Of a stretch of DNA of 64,000 nt, positions 54,101-58,325 are shown piece after piece. The DNA is from Struthidea cinerea (Eukaryota; Chordata; Aves; Passeriformes; Corcoracidae): contig VZTI01003657.1 in NCBI GenBank assembly GCA_013397865.1, positions 764,042-828,041 on the forward strand, in the 5' to 3' direction. The first letter of the stretch is position 1; every line of letters begins with the position of its first letter. The translations under genes and the position numbers were made by a program. A model generated the notes under the pieces. It searched no databases, had not been told where the DNA came from, and worked only from the letters and a program-made list of their open reading frames with translations.

Positions 54101-55602
54101 CTATTAAAATAGGTGAGGAATGAGCCAGAAATAAACAATATTTCACAGCATAAAAATGAATGCAGCTTAAATAATCATGTACAGTAATAAAAATTATGGC
54201 AAGTGTTTTGTTTTCCAATTTTAAAAATCCCAATCTGTACATAAAAAATGGTTTTAATGTCCAGCATGGCTTATTAGTAAATCCGCTTGCACTGTTTTTA
54301 GGGGAAAAAAATAGGAAAGCAAAGACTTCATCTATTATTAACAATTGCTATAGACCACATTTTGAAAAGGGCTCTTCATTTTCTAATGTATTTAATGTGG
54401 TCACATATCAGTTTAAAGGAAGGCCTTTAAATTATCTCAAGATACCATCCTGAAACATCATTGGAATTAAAAGCTTTAATGGAGTACAGTCACTGGGGTC
54501 ATTTTGTTTTATTTTTTAAACAGCACTCAGCAATGCAAGGTGTTTGGCTCCCAAGAAAACATATCCACAGCCTCCTGGGGAAAAAACCTGCAATGTGGGG
54601 AAAAAACCCTCATCTTCCACCTGATGGTGCAGAATAGGGCGAGGAAGTGCTGCAGAGACTTCTCTGGGTGTTAAGCAAGTCACACAGCCTAAGAAAACTT
54701 TATCTTGCTGGCTGCTCTCAGTAACACGACAATAACTCTCAGCAGAGATAATCTGAAGAATTCTGCGTGTCTGGCACTGCACATTGGATGAGACTTTTAA
54801 CAGCTGAGAATGGTGTTTAATTATCATAAACAACCTCGACTGTTCTTAACTTCTGGCTTCGATTTGTACTTGAGAACTGACTGCAACAGTGTTGTCACAG
54901 AGAGAGTCTCCAGCTACATAATCAGGTCACAACAGGAGAGGAGATAACACAGATCAGTTTGTGACCTCATTTCTTAGAGGACCTGGAGTACATTTGGTCC
55001 GAGGAACATTGTGCTGGATCAGCAGCTGCCTGAACACATCTGTGTGACTCTCCCTGCTGCTGTCATCAGAGATTGAGCACATCTTTGGACCAGCTTCAAG
55101 GATGTGCTCGCCTGAATCTGGGGTTTTTAAAAGGATCACACCCCAAAACCAGGCAACTATTTGGAAGCTGTAAGCGTAATCCACAGGGTGTGCATGTGGG
55201 GAGGATGTGTCAGGCCATACACCACGTTCCATAATGAGATATTTAAATGCTTGTGGAAGGAGGTCTCATCATGCTCTCTAAAGGGAAGCACATGCCCTGA
55301 TTTAATACTACACAGTGCTGTTTATAGGTAACCATAAAGTAACCCTGAGGATCCCTGAGCTGCAGAATTTATGCAGAGGACAAAGTCACACACCAGAGTA
55401 TGATAAACTGAGTACCAGGAAGCAAGAAACCATCAGGATAACAGAACATGGCCTTTGCTTACTTTGTTCACTGACTTCTCTGGTGTTTTCACTGTCAGGT
55501 CAGCCTGCTTTCCTTTCTTTGAGGGTGTTCTCTTTATTTTTGGTGAATGAAACTTGCCCTTCAACTTCATTGTGAACGAGGAGAGATGAGAACGCTCAGA
55601 AT
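5996..55602 (-). CDS. RAPGEF1: RAPGEF1 (C3G), Rap1/Ras guanine-nucleotide exchange factor; 25 exons, 5' end missing
   Basis: C3G is held by Crk/CrkL SH3 domains and activates Rap1 by GDP/GTP exchange downstream of integrins, growth-factor receptors and cadherins. Twenty-five exons read in order from 55602 to 5996 join in phase at every junction (3,647 bases; with one upstream base, 1,215 codons plus TAG). Visible regions in composite residues: basic N-terminus 1-47; helical region about 48-175; proline-rich region 190-580 with motifs APPKPPLPSIR, PPPALPPKKR, TPPALPEKKRR, KPPPLPEKKNK and PPPALPPKQR; optional serine-rich block 580-756; acidic linker 757-823; RasGEF_N about 835-965; CDC25-homology catalytic domain about 975-1215, ending ITRRKTDREEKT. 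Without the three optional exons it is 1,038 residues, close to the human protein (about 1,077 as I recall) once the missing start and one human exon are allowed for. The initiator exon is not seen. One intron is U12-type. Confidence 0.96.
6644..6772 (-). CDS. RAPGEF1: RAPGEF1 exon 24 of window (helical hairpin)
   Basis: Acceptor ctctttcag, donor GTAAGT. It encodes GLILQDLTFVHLGNPDYIDS and KVNFSKRWQQFNILDSMRCF. It covers the catalytic region that prises open the Rap1 switch regions. The first base completes the Leu codon of exon 23. Confidence 0.97.
7148..7245 (-). CDS. RAPGEF1: RAPGEF1 exon 23 of window (catalytic domain)
   Basis: Acceptor tcctgccag, donor GTGAGT. It encodes GLAEYCTLIDSSSSFRAYRA and ALADVEPPCIPYL. 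The PPCIPYL-GLILQDL run across the next junction is the RasGEF motif before the helical hairpin. Confidence 0.97.
7679..7780 (-). CDS. RAPGEF1: RAPGEF1 exon 22 of window (catalytic domain)
   Basis: Acceptor ccttacag, donor GTGAGG. The 34 codons are phase 0 at both ends: HLRKLNNFNSYLAILSALDS and APIRRLEWQKQTSE. LNNFNSYLAILSAL is the invariant RasGEF signature that contacts the GTPase. Confidence 0.97.
7924..8002 (-). CDS. RAPGEF1: RAPGEF1 exon 21 of window (catalytic domain)
   Basis: Acceptor ttcttccag, donor GTATCA. It encodes VRSIIMLQEKAQDRERLLLK and FIKIMK, the helix that packs beneath the helical hairpin in CDC25-type exchange factors. Confidence 0.96.
8452..8546 (-). CDS. RAPGEF1: RAPGEF1 exon 20 of window (catalytic domain)
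   Basis: Acceptor ccttggcag, donor GTAAGG. It encodes IPEVLLWAKEQNEEKSPNLT and QFTEHFNNMSYW (Trp codon split into exon 21). The NLTQFTEHFN stretch is a conserved RasGEF core motif. Confidence 0.96.
8745..8829 (-). CDS. RAPGEF1: RAPGEF1 exon 19 of window (start of CDC25-homology domain)
   Basis: Acceptor ttttccacag, donor GTACAG. It encodes PGTLHDFHSHEIAEQLTLLD and AELFYKIE. HEIAEQLTLLD is the classic first helix of the RasGEF catalytic domain. Confidence 0.96.
8975..9160 (-). CDS. RAPGEF1: RAPGEF1 exon 18 of window (end of RasGEF_N and linker)
   Basis: Acceptor ttcctctcag, donor GTGAGG. It encodes LVELTEEILKLLMDLVFRLV, SGELSLARVLRKNILDKVDQ and KPLAARGVAAR. It completes the REM-like domain and the link to the catalytic domain. 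Confidence 0.96.
9549..9641 (-). CDS. RAPGEF1: RAPGEF1 exon 17 of window (RasGEF_N; begins after AC acceptor)
   Basis: It encodes (R)YEKFCRFPDTFKKRVSKNTF and FVLVRVVDEL. It is bounded by AC rather than AG at its start and by GTGAGT at its end. Joining exon 16 to the base after the AC restores QYRYEKF, the conserved RasGEF_N sequence; no AG acceptor nearby keeps that frame. Confidence 0.95.
9653..9661 (-). promoter_or_regulatory. U12 branch site (TTCTTTAAT)
   Basis: Matches the U12 branch consensus at 7 of 9 positions, with the branch-point adenosine 12 nt from the 3' splice site, inside the narrow window typical for U12 introns. Confidence 0.85.
9718..9885 (-). mobile_element. CR1 LINE 3' fragment
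   Basis: Contains gactggtttggggtggaag, gggaccttaaaaatcatcca and cttccagggatggggcagcc. It sits in the 3' part of the U12 intron, about 60 bases from its branch site. Confidence 0.9.
11098..11107 (-). promoter_or_regulatory. U12 5' splice site (ATATCCTTTT)
   Basis: Exact match to the minor-class AT-AC donor consensus immediately after exon 16. Confidence 0.93.
11108..11192 (-). CDS. RAPGEF1: RAPGEF1 exon 16 of window (RasGEF_N core; ends at U12 donor)
   Basis: The acceptor is ctccctag. It encodes LVLYCEAFLTTYRTFITPEE and LIKKLQY, the diagnostic core of the RasGEF_N domain. It has no GT donor: the coding sequence CAG TAC AG is followed directly by ATATCCTTTT. The split Arg codon (AG|A) is completed by exon 17. 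Confidence 0.96.
11193..14247 (-). other. RAPGEF1: Intron upstream of exon 16
   Basis: 3.05 kb GT-AG intron. No recognised repeat or conserved ORF; unremarkable unique sequence. Confidence 0.7.
14248..14323 (-). CDS. RAPGEF1: RAPGEF1 exon 15 of window (start of RasGEF_N)
   Basis: Acceptor ccattgcag, donor GTACGT. It encodes GDDGPDVRGGSGDILLVHAT and ETDRK. It leads into the RasGEF N-terminal (REM) domain. Confidence 0.95.
14324..15962 (-). other. RAPGEF1: Intron upstream of exon 15
   Basis: 1.64 kb GT-AG intron. It contains a perfect 14-bp-stem hairpin at 14865-14897, listed separately; otherwise unremarkable. Confidence 0.7.
14865..14897. repeat. Perfect inverted repeat, 14-bp stem and 5-nt loop
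   Basis: Left arm TGTTTTAGAGAGTC (14865-14878), loop CCTGT, right arm GACTCTCTAAAACA (14884-14897). No mismatch in 14 pairs. Confidence 0.95.
15963..16074 (-). CDS. RAPGEF1: RAPGEF1 exon 14 of window (acidic linker)
   Basis: Acceptor ttttcacag, donor GTAGGT. It encodes QPQSPDTLESSQLEEEVDEL and SLIDHSEIMSRLTLKQE. This is the highly conserved segment just ahead of the exchange-factor domains and, as I recall, part of the autoinhibitory contact in mammalian C3G. Confidence 0.95.
16075..17383 (-). other. RAPGEF1: Intron upstream of exon 14
   Basis: 1.31 kb GT-AG intron with a composite direct/inverted repeat at 16976-17053; otherwise unremarkable. Confidence 0.7.
16976..17053. repeat. 19-bp direct repeat with an internal 12-bp-stem hairpin
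   Basis: AATAGGAAGACTATTCCAA occurs at 16976-16994 and 17035-17053. Overlapping the second copy is a perfect hairpin: TTCCTATTGAAA (17009-17020), 10-nt loop, TTTCAATAGGAA (17031-17042). Confidence 0.95.
17384..17472 (-). CDS. RAPGEF1: RAPGEF1 exon 13 of window
   Basis: Acceptor tcttggcag, donor GTGAGC. It encodes ESPPVKDGHSKDSALNSSAM and GKEGKDGAE, a hydrophilic linker. Phase 0 at the start makes it the natural acceptor when cassettes A-C are skipped. Confidence 0.9.
17473..19094 (-). other. RAPGEF1: Intron between cassette C and exon 13
   Basis: 1.62 kb GT-AG intron. I see no repeats or supported genes. Confidence 0.7.
19095..19187 (-). CDS. RAPGEF1: RAPGEF1 optional cassette exon C (31 codons, YVNL motif)
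   Basis: A 93-bp exon, phase 0 at both ends, acceptor ctccctcag and a perfect GTAAGT donor. It encodes SDNASEEAGEGEYVNLYSSG and QSNGELPRSEG. YVNL preceded by acidic residues is a textbook tyrosine-kinase substrate and a Grb2-SH2 ligand (pY-x-N) if phosphorylated. I recall a related sequence from some mammalian isoforms. Confidence 0.85.
19188..20486 (-). other. RAPGEF1: Intron between cassettes B and C
   Basis: 1.30 kb GT-AG intron without recognised elements. Confidence 0.7.
20487..20768 (-). CDS. RAPGEF1: RAPGEF1 optional cassette exon B (94 codons, Ser/Pro-rich)
   Basis: A 282-bp open segment, phase 0 at both ends, acceptor gtcctgcag and donor GTGAGA. It encodes YKSVFRSYSQDFVPHNQVSI, a serine run (SSTSSSCSTPPFPP) and LPSETSFTDSLQTPS. 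The composition suggests a disordered phosphorylatable insert. Inclusion is inferred; skipping keeps frame. Confidence 0.78.
21680..21698 (+). repeat. Poly(A) run
   Basis: A run of about 19 adenines without a recognisable retroposed body next to it. Confidence 0.8.
29719..29766. repeat. Tandem repeat, 16 bp x 3
   Basis: Three perfect copies of ACTCAGTGAGATTTAC. Confidence 0.95.
29918..30073 (-). CDS. RAPGEF1: RAPGEF1 optional cassette exon A (52 codons, serine-rich)
   Basis: A 156-bp open segment with donor GTGAGT, an acceptor after a CT-rich tract, and phase 0 at both ends. It encodes ASCAASSFSSVSYCVQQPKV, PFTPEDCGATQGLTMSVSNS and FLSRHSSFPVHS. Frame openness, good splice sites and position support a real exon. 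I do not recall it in the common mammalian isoform, so it is probably alternatively spliced, perhaps tissue-specifically. The acceptor is a CAGCAG tandem that could add one Gln. Confidence 0.75.
30074..30076 (-). promoter_or_regulatory. NAGNAG tandem acceptor of cassette A
   Basis: CAGCAG at the exon start permits inclusion or omission of one Gln codon. Confidence 0.6.
31765..31857. repeat. 46-bp near-perfect duplication separated by one N
   Basis: 31765-31810 and 31812-31857 differ at one base (t/g). The only ambiguous base of the window (31811) lies exactly between them, preceded by an A-rich run (31751-31767). Likely an assembly join. Confidence 0.9.
32573..32775 (-). CDS. RAPGEF1: RAPGEF1 exon 9 of window (fifth SH3 motif)
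   Basis: Acceptor tgccttgcag, donor GTGAGT. It encodes MAYMQFVEDYSEPQPSMFYQ, TPQNEHIYQKKNKYLREVYG and, at the end, LAPPPALPPKQRQL, a further Crk-type SH3 ligand. It ends in phase 0, so it can splice either to the cassette block or directly to later exons. Confidence 0.95.
37597..37655. repeat. 31-bp insert between 14-bp direct repeats (copy 1)
   Basis: CTGCTCATACTGCA at 37597-37610 and again at 37642-37655 flanks an insert whose sequence (attctggtagtcatcaggcc, then tgagaagttcc) recurs at 42471-42503 with one mismatch. Confidence 0.9.
38036..38215 (-). mobile_element. CR1 LINE 3' fragment
   Basis: Starts atagaatcccagaatc, then gactggtttgggttggaag and ccatgggcagggacacctt, and ends near acaacctctctgggcaa. 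Intronic, in the same orientation as RAPGEF1. Confidence 0.9.
39175..39681 (-). CDS. RAPGEF1: RAPGEF1 exon 8 of window (largest exon; two Crk SH3 motifs)
   Basis: A 507-bp exon with donor GTAAGC. It contains HYDPDYEFLQQDLSNADQIP, the SH3 motifs TPPALPEKKRRS and KPPPLPEKKNKH, and the tyrosine-rich stretch VSYERHPSQYDNIS, the region of regulatory tyrosine phosphorylation in mammalian C3G. The last base (A) joins TG of the next exon to make Met. The acceptor used here (caatcag) gives CETL-DHYD at the junction. A second AG nine bases upstream gives a three-residue-longer form. Confidence 0.95.
39682..39690 (-). promoter_or_regulatory. Alternative acceptor, +9 nt, for exon 8
   Basis: The upstream AG (tttacccag) has the better pyrimidine tract. 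Its use would insert three residues (junction DQSDHYD instead of DHYD) without a frameshift. Confidence 0.55.
39682..40260 (-). other. RAPGEF1: Intron between exons 7 and 8
   Basis: 579-bp GT-AG intron, no elements seen. Its 3' end offers two acceptors 9 bp apart. Confidence 0.75.
40261..40444 (-). CDS. RAPGEF1: RAPGEF1 exon 7 of window (serine-rich linker)
   Basis: The acceptor is cctgaag after a long T run; the donor is GTAAGA. It encodes DFDVDCYAQRRLSGGSHSYG, LSPCSSIGKLSKSDEQLSS and LDRDSGQCSRNTSCETL, very close to human C3G. It is rich in potential Ser phosphorylation sites, including an RRLSG basophilic-kinase consensus. Confidence 0.95.
40445..41747 (-). other. RAPGEF1: Intron between exons 6 and 7
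   Basis: 1.3 kb GT-AG intron with a (CA)n microsatellite at 41202-41224 and a long T run (minus strand) as the polypyrimidine tract of exon 7. Confidence 0.75.
41202..41224. repeat. (CA)n microsatellite
   Basis: About 11-12 uninterrupted CA units. Confidence 0.9.
41748..41871 (-). CDS. RAPGEF1: RAPGEF1 exon 6 of window (canonical Crk SH3-binding site)
   Basis: Acceptor gtcttgcag, donor GTAATG. It opens with PPPALPPKKRQSAPSPTR, the archetypal Crk N-SH3 ligand (P-x-x-P-x-K), followed by VAVVAPMSRATSGSSLPVG. This is the best-known docking site tying C3G to Crk/CrkL. Confidence 0.95.
41872..43241 (-). other. RAPGEF1: Intron between exons 5 and 6
   Basis: 1.37 kb GT-AG intron; carries copy 2 of the shared 33-bp sequence. 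Confidence 0.75.
42471..42503. repeat. 33-bp sequence shared with 37610-37641 (copy 2)
   Basis: aattctggtagtcgtcaggc followed by ctgagaagttccc differs from copy 1 by one base. Its flanks are unrelated to those of copy 1. Confidence 0.9.
43242..43394 (-). CDS. RAPGEF1: RAPGEF1 exon 5 of window (first proline motif)
   Basis: Acceptor atgttgcag, donor GTAATG. It encodes PSELPLTDREMEILNKTTNM and ends with DEEVAPPKPPLPSIRVAEN. PPKPPLP is the most N-terminal SH3-type proline motif. Only 380 bases separate it from exon 4. Confidence 0.93.
43775..43863 (-). CDS. RAPGEF1: RAPGEF1 exon 4 of window
   Basis: Acceptor atccatcag, donor GTGGGT (non-A at +3). It encodes ELVRLTIEKQEHPSPTSPVK and then PSLPACKSD, the transition from the helical region to the proline-rich region. 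The phase is 0 at the start and 2 at the end. Confidence 0.92.
43864..48173 (-). other. RAPGEF1: Intron between exons 3 and 4
   Basis: 4.3 kb GT-AG intron. A poly(T) run lies near 44740. AT-rich, repeat-free sequence begins at about 46970. ORFs of up to 150 codons on either strand have no recognisable homology. Confidence 0.65.
48174..48330 (-). CDS. RAPGEF1: RAPGEF1 exon 3 of window
   Basis: Acceptor ggtgtgcag, donor GTACAT. It encodes SSCYSRVYQSLANLIRWSDQ, VMLEGVNSEDKEMVTTVK and DVIKAVLDGVK, closely matching the vertebrate C3G N-terminal helical segment. It continues that helical region and ends in phase 0. Confidence 0.93.
48331..51016 (-). other. RAPGEF1: Intron between exons 2 and 3
   Basis: 2.7 kb GT-AG intron, AT-rich. 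A G-run (gggggggaggggggg, about 48950) is the only low-complexity feature. The minus-strand ORF 49528-50097 has no homology that I recognise. Confidence 0.65.
51017..51195 (-). CDS. RAPGEF1: RAPGEF1 exon 2 of window (helical N-terminal region)
   Basis: Strong polypyrimidine tract, acceptor ctgtttag, donor GTGAGT. It encodes WLEEKEKEVVSALRYFKTIV, DKMAIDNKVLEMLPGSASK and VLEAILPLVQTDPRIQ, a conserved helical region of C3G reported to bind regulators such as cadherin. It starts in phase 0 and ends with two bases of a serine codon. Confidence 0.93.
51536..51794 (-). mobile_element. CR1 LINE 3' fragment, about 260 bp
   Basis: Contains gaatggtttgggttggaag, gcagggacaccttccactat and gccagggcctcaccaccctc, extending into the segment that encodes tgccctctgtcagttta on the + strand. 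Same orientation as RAPGEF1. Confidence 0.9.
52678..52760 (-). mobile_element. Short CR1 3' end relic
   Basis: tagaatcataaaaacattta followed by ggttggaaacaacctctaag and gagttcaaccattaatcta. This is the CR1 subtype with 'aagatcattgagtccaacc'. Confidence 0.75.
53235..53392 (-). mobile_element. CR1 LINE 3' fragment
   Basis: Contains ggaatggtttgggttggaag, gggaccttaaatctcatctc and cttccagggatggggcagac. Same orientation as RAPGEF1. Confidence 0.9.
55463..55602 (-). CDS. RAPGEF1: RAPGEF1 exon 1 of window (basic N-terminal region)
   Basis: The acceptor is tttctag and the donor GTAAGC. It encodes 46 full codons containing SHLSSFTMKLKGKFHSPKIK and RTPSKKGK, the conserved basic N-terminal sequence of C3G. 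It starts in split phase (first two bases AT, completing a GAT Asp), so an upstream exon must supply a G. An internal ATG (in FTMKLK) could initiate a shorter form, but the split-phase start argues for an upstream exon. It ends in phase 0. Confidence 0.9.
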
Positions 55603-55761
55603 CTAGAAAGACACAGAAAAGCATTACTGGATTAGGGCAAATATGCTGAAAACAGGGGTGTTGTGTTACAGCATTATCTGGAAGAGACTTGCACCATGTA
55701 AATTTATTGAGTGGAACACGATAAAGAAAATTAATAAACTGTCGCTCCATATTATGTTTCA

Positions 55762-55829
55762 AACCACAATGCCACCATCATTTCCTGCTTTCCTCAACCA
55801 CAATATCACCATCATTTCCTGCTTTCCCT
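55762..55829. repeat. Tandem duplication, 34 bp x 2
   Basis: aaccacaat-NN-caccatcat then ttcctgctttcc occurs twice in tandem, with two or three differences between copies. Confidence 0.9.
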
Positions 55830-55939
55830 TGGAGGCAGGAACGCTGCAAAGGAGAGGCAGGGACAGCGGGATTGCGCTGCTGTGTGCCTTGGAGAAAAGA
55901 GGAAAAACACCTCTCTTCAAAGCACTTATCTCCAGCAGG

Positions 55940-56052
55940 TCCCAAAGTACTTTACAAAGGAGGCAATCATCGTGCCTCTTTGGCAGATGAGCAGCTGAGT
56001 CAAGGGGGTGAAGTGACTCGTTCACAGACCTCTGGCAGAGCAGAGCCCTTGG
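55940..56052 (+). mobile_element. Ancient MIR/CORE-type SINE relic
   Basis: aaagtactttacaaaggagg, then ggcagatgagcagctgagtc and gtgaagtgactcgttcacag follow the order of the MIR/CORE-SINE body (ctttacaaa, cagatgaggaaactgag, gttaagtgacttgcccaagg). Degenerate match by eye. Confidence 0.55.
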
Positions 56053-58169
56053 CTGTGGGTCAGTGCAGGCAGGGCTCTGCCTGGTACCCACGCCCTGGCT
56101 GCTTCAGGGCTGGAGAACACAATCCCAGGTAATGCCCTTCCCAGGATGCTGATCTCTGCCCACTCAGCAGCATCTATTTTGAATGTGGCTCTATGGATAA
56201 CCTGAACAAAAATGCCAGCCCTTGTCATCTGCAATGGATTTCACTTCCAGTGTACCAGAAAAACCAGAGAACAGAGGAACCGCTTCAACACCGGGGCATC
56301 CTTCAAGGAGCTGAACTGCAGAACTGCTCAGCTCTTTTAAAAATTGTATTTTCATTGTTTTTTGAATACCTCAAAGCAGGAGTCTCAAAGGTTTGCAGTC
56401 ATGCCATATGCAGACTTACTGTTGAAATACATTTTTATCTGTTTAACCATGAAGCTAAATAAAAACTGCCTTGTAGAGAGCAATTTAGAAAGTATTTTGA
56501 GCAAAGAGCACTTCAATAAATGAAGGTCTGAATTGCTCTCTAGTGACCCAGATAACTCAGCAGAAGTTACCCAACTTGTCTGTAACTACACTATCAAGAA
56601 AAGTAAGCAATTTTGCTTTATGTTTCATTTCTCTTTTAGATTATGTGGGCATTAACTGCACTGGCTGTAATGAGTCCAAAGGACAGCCCCACGCATGCAG
56701 CACTGCAGCACCTCGTTAGCATGCAGACTGCAAACTGCAAAGGCTGCTGAGTCAAATTAGCACCCAGCAGCTAAATACCACAGAGAAGTGCAAACCCTGT
56801 TCCTCGTACGCAGAAACCACCCGGCTACAGCTCAAAGAAAGGAACCCTGCTTGCCTTCCTTTAAACTTGATTTCCTGGTAGCGTGTTATGACCCTGCTGT
56901 GAGCACACGCGCCAATACTCCGGTGAGGTATGTCCCCTAGACCAAGATTTTGCAGGCATCCTACGAATGGAAGCTACATGAGCACCGACCCTAATCTAGT
57001 CTGGCTGCAGACCTGTTCTCCACTTACAGAAGTAAATGTTTTCCCAGGTTTTTTCCTGTATCATAGAGTCCTGTTTAGTGCACTGAGGAGGGAGGCAATA
57101 AAAACCTTGGCCATTGCAGATAAATCCAGGCCTATCAGTTGGCCTCTGAAGAATCACTTACAGCAGCTGGCACCCCAACTTAGCAACAATTTACGTCAGT
57201 GCTTTACATCCGCAAGAGGATCTCCAAACCTTTAAAACCTCTCTGTCTCCACAGGGTGCTGAAGGTCACCACTGAAGAGAGTTCCTGGCTGCTGTGATAA
57301 CACTCTCGAACTCCTCCCCAAAAAATCATTTGTATTTATTCCATACACCATATGAGAATTTCCATATTTGCACGCATATTTCCATGAGAAGTCATGGCTC
57401 TCAATTAATTTTTCAAGAACTGGCGAACAATTACAATAATTAATCTACAGGGAAGTAATGGTGACAGCAACAAATTGTGTCTGGCTCCTCCACAGACTGC
57501 AGTGAGATCCAAACTGCCAGTCTCAGTAAGAAAACACTCAATGCCTACAGAACCCTTGGTTACCTACGGTGATAATTTTGCATTGTAGGGACAAGATATT
57601 TGGAAGTGAGAAAGATTTCAAAAGATTACCATTTCCTTTTCTCCTTGCCACTAGAGATCTGTACCCATCTTCATGGGGCAAGCACACGAATGGCTGAACC
57701 AACATGTGTGCATGGTCAGGAACCTCCAAAAGGAGATGTCATCAGAGAAAGCTCCTTTTCTGCTGACAGCAGATCCTCTTCACCACCACCAGCAGCCAGC
57801 CACTGCCCCTTTGTTTTTTTTACCCTTTGGTCACACAAAATCATTTGTGTGCCACACTCTGAGGGAAGATAGACACACAGAGCGAGGACAGAAGCAAGTG
57901 GCTGGAGCAGAATAGGAACTGCTTAAAATAGTACTGGTGAAGTAAACCAGCTGACATTTGCAAAAATAATAAGCGTTATTGTTTGAACAGCCCTGCTAAG
58001 TCCTGCTTTGAAGATCACAAATTAATGCAGCTTTTTACTGCCATGGCTTTCCATCTACACCAAGCACTTTCCAGCTCTCATCTGCTCACAAGTTTCTGAT
58101 GCATTTGCAGTTAAACAAATGAGTCACAAACCAATATTCTCTCACACTCAATTACACTTAGCACTTAAA

Positions 58170-58325
58170 ATAGCGCTTTTCTTGTTCCAAGCACATTACA
58201 AACACATTGTTCTCATCCTTAAACAGTCAGGCCTTAACCTTACTCTGCAGATGGAAAGCAGGCACAGAGGTGAAGCAACTTGTCTAAACAGAGCAGAGGG
58301 TGAGTCAGCGACTCTGGTACAGCAT
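58170..58325 (+). mobile_element. Ancient MIR/CORE-type SINE relic
   Basis: ccaagcacattacaaacaca, ttctcatcctta, ctgcagatggaaagcaggca and cagaggtgaagcaacttgtc match, in order, the MIR-like body (acattatctcatttaatcct, cagatgaggaaactgaggcacagagg, gttaagtaacttg). Confidence 0.65.

Larger units (their letters stand above)
51196..55462 (-). other. RAPGEF1: Intron between exons 1 and 2
   Basis: 4.3 kb GT-AG intron with three CR1 fragments. Human C3G, as I recall, has an extra in-frame exon here (about 38 codons); I could not find it. Confidence 0.65.

Noticed and set aside
54954..55232. A minus-strand ORF of 92 codons with polar, coding-like composition and a possible acceptor (aaaccccag)
   Set aside because: The frame does not match the phase-0 junction between exons 1 and 2, it ends in a stop, and no good donor follows. 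I recognise no homology.
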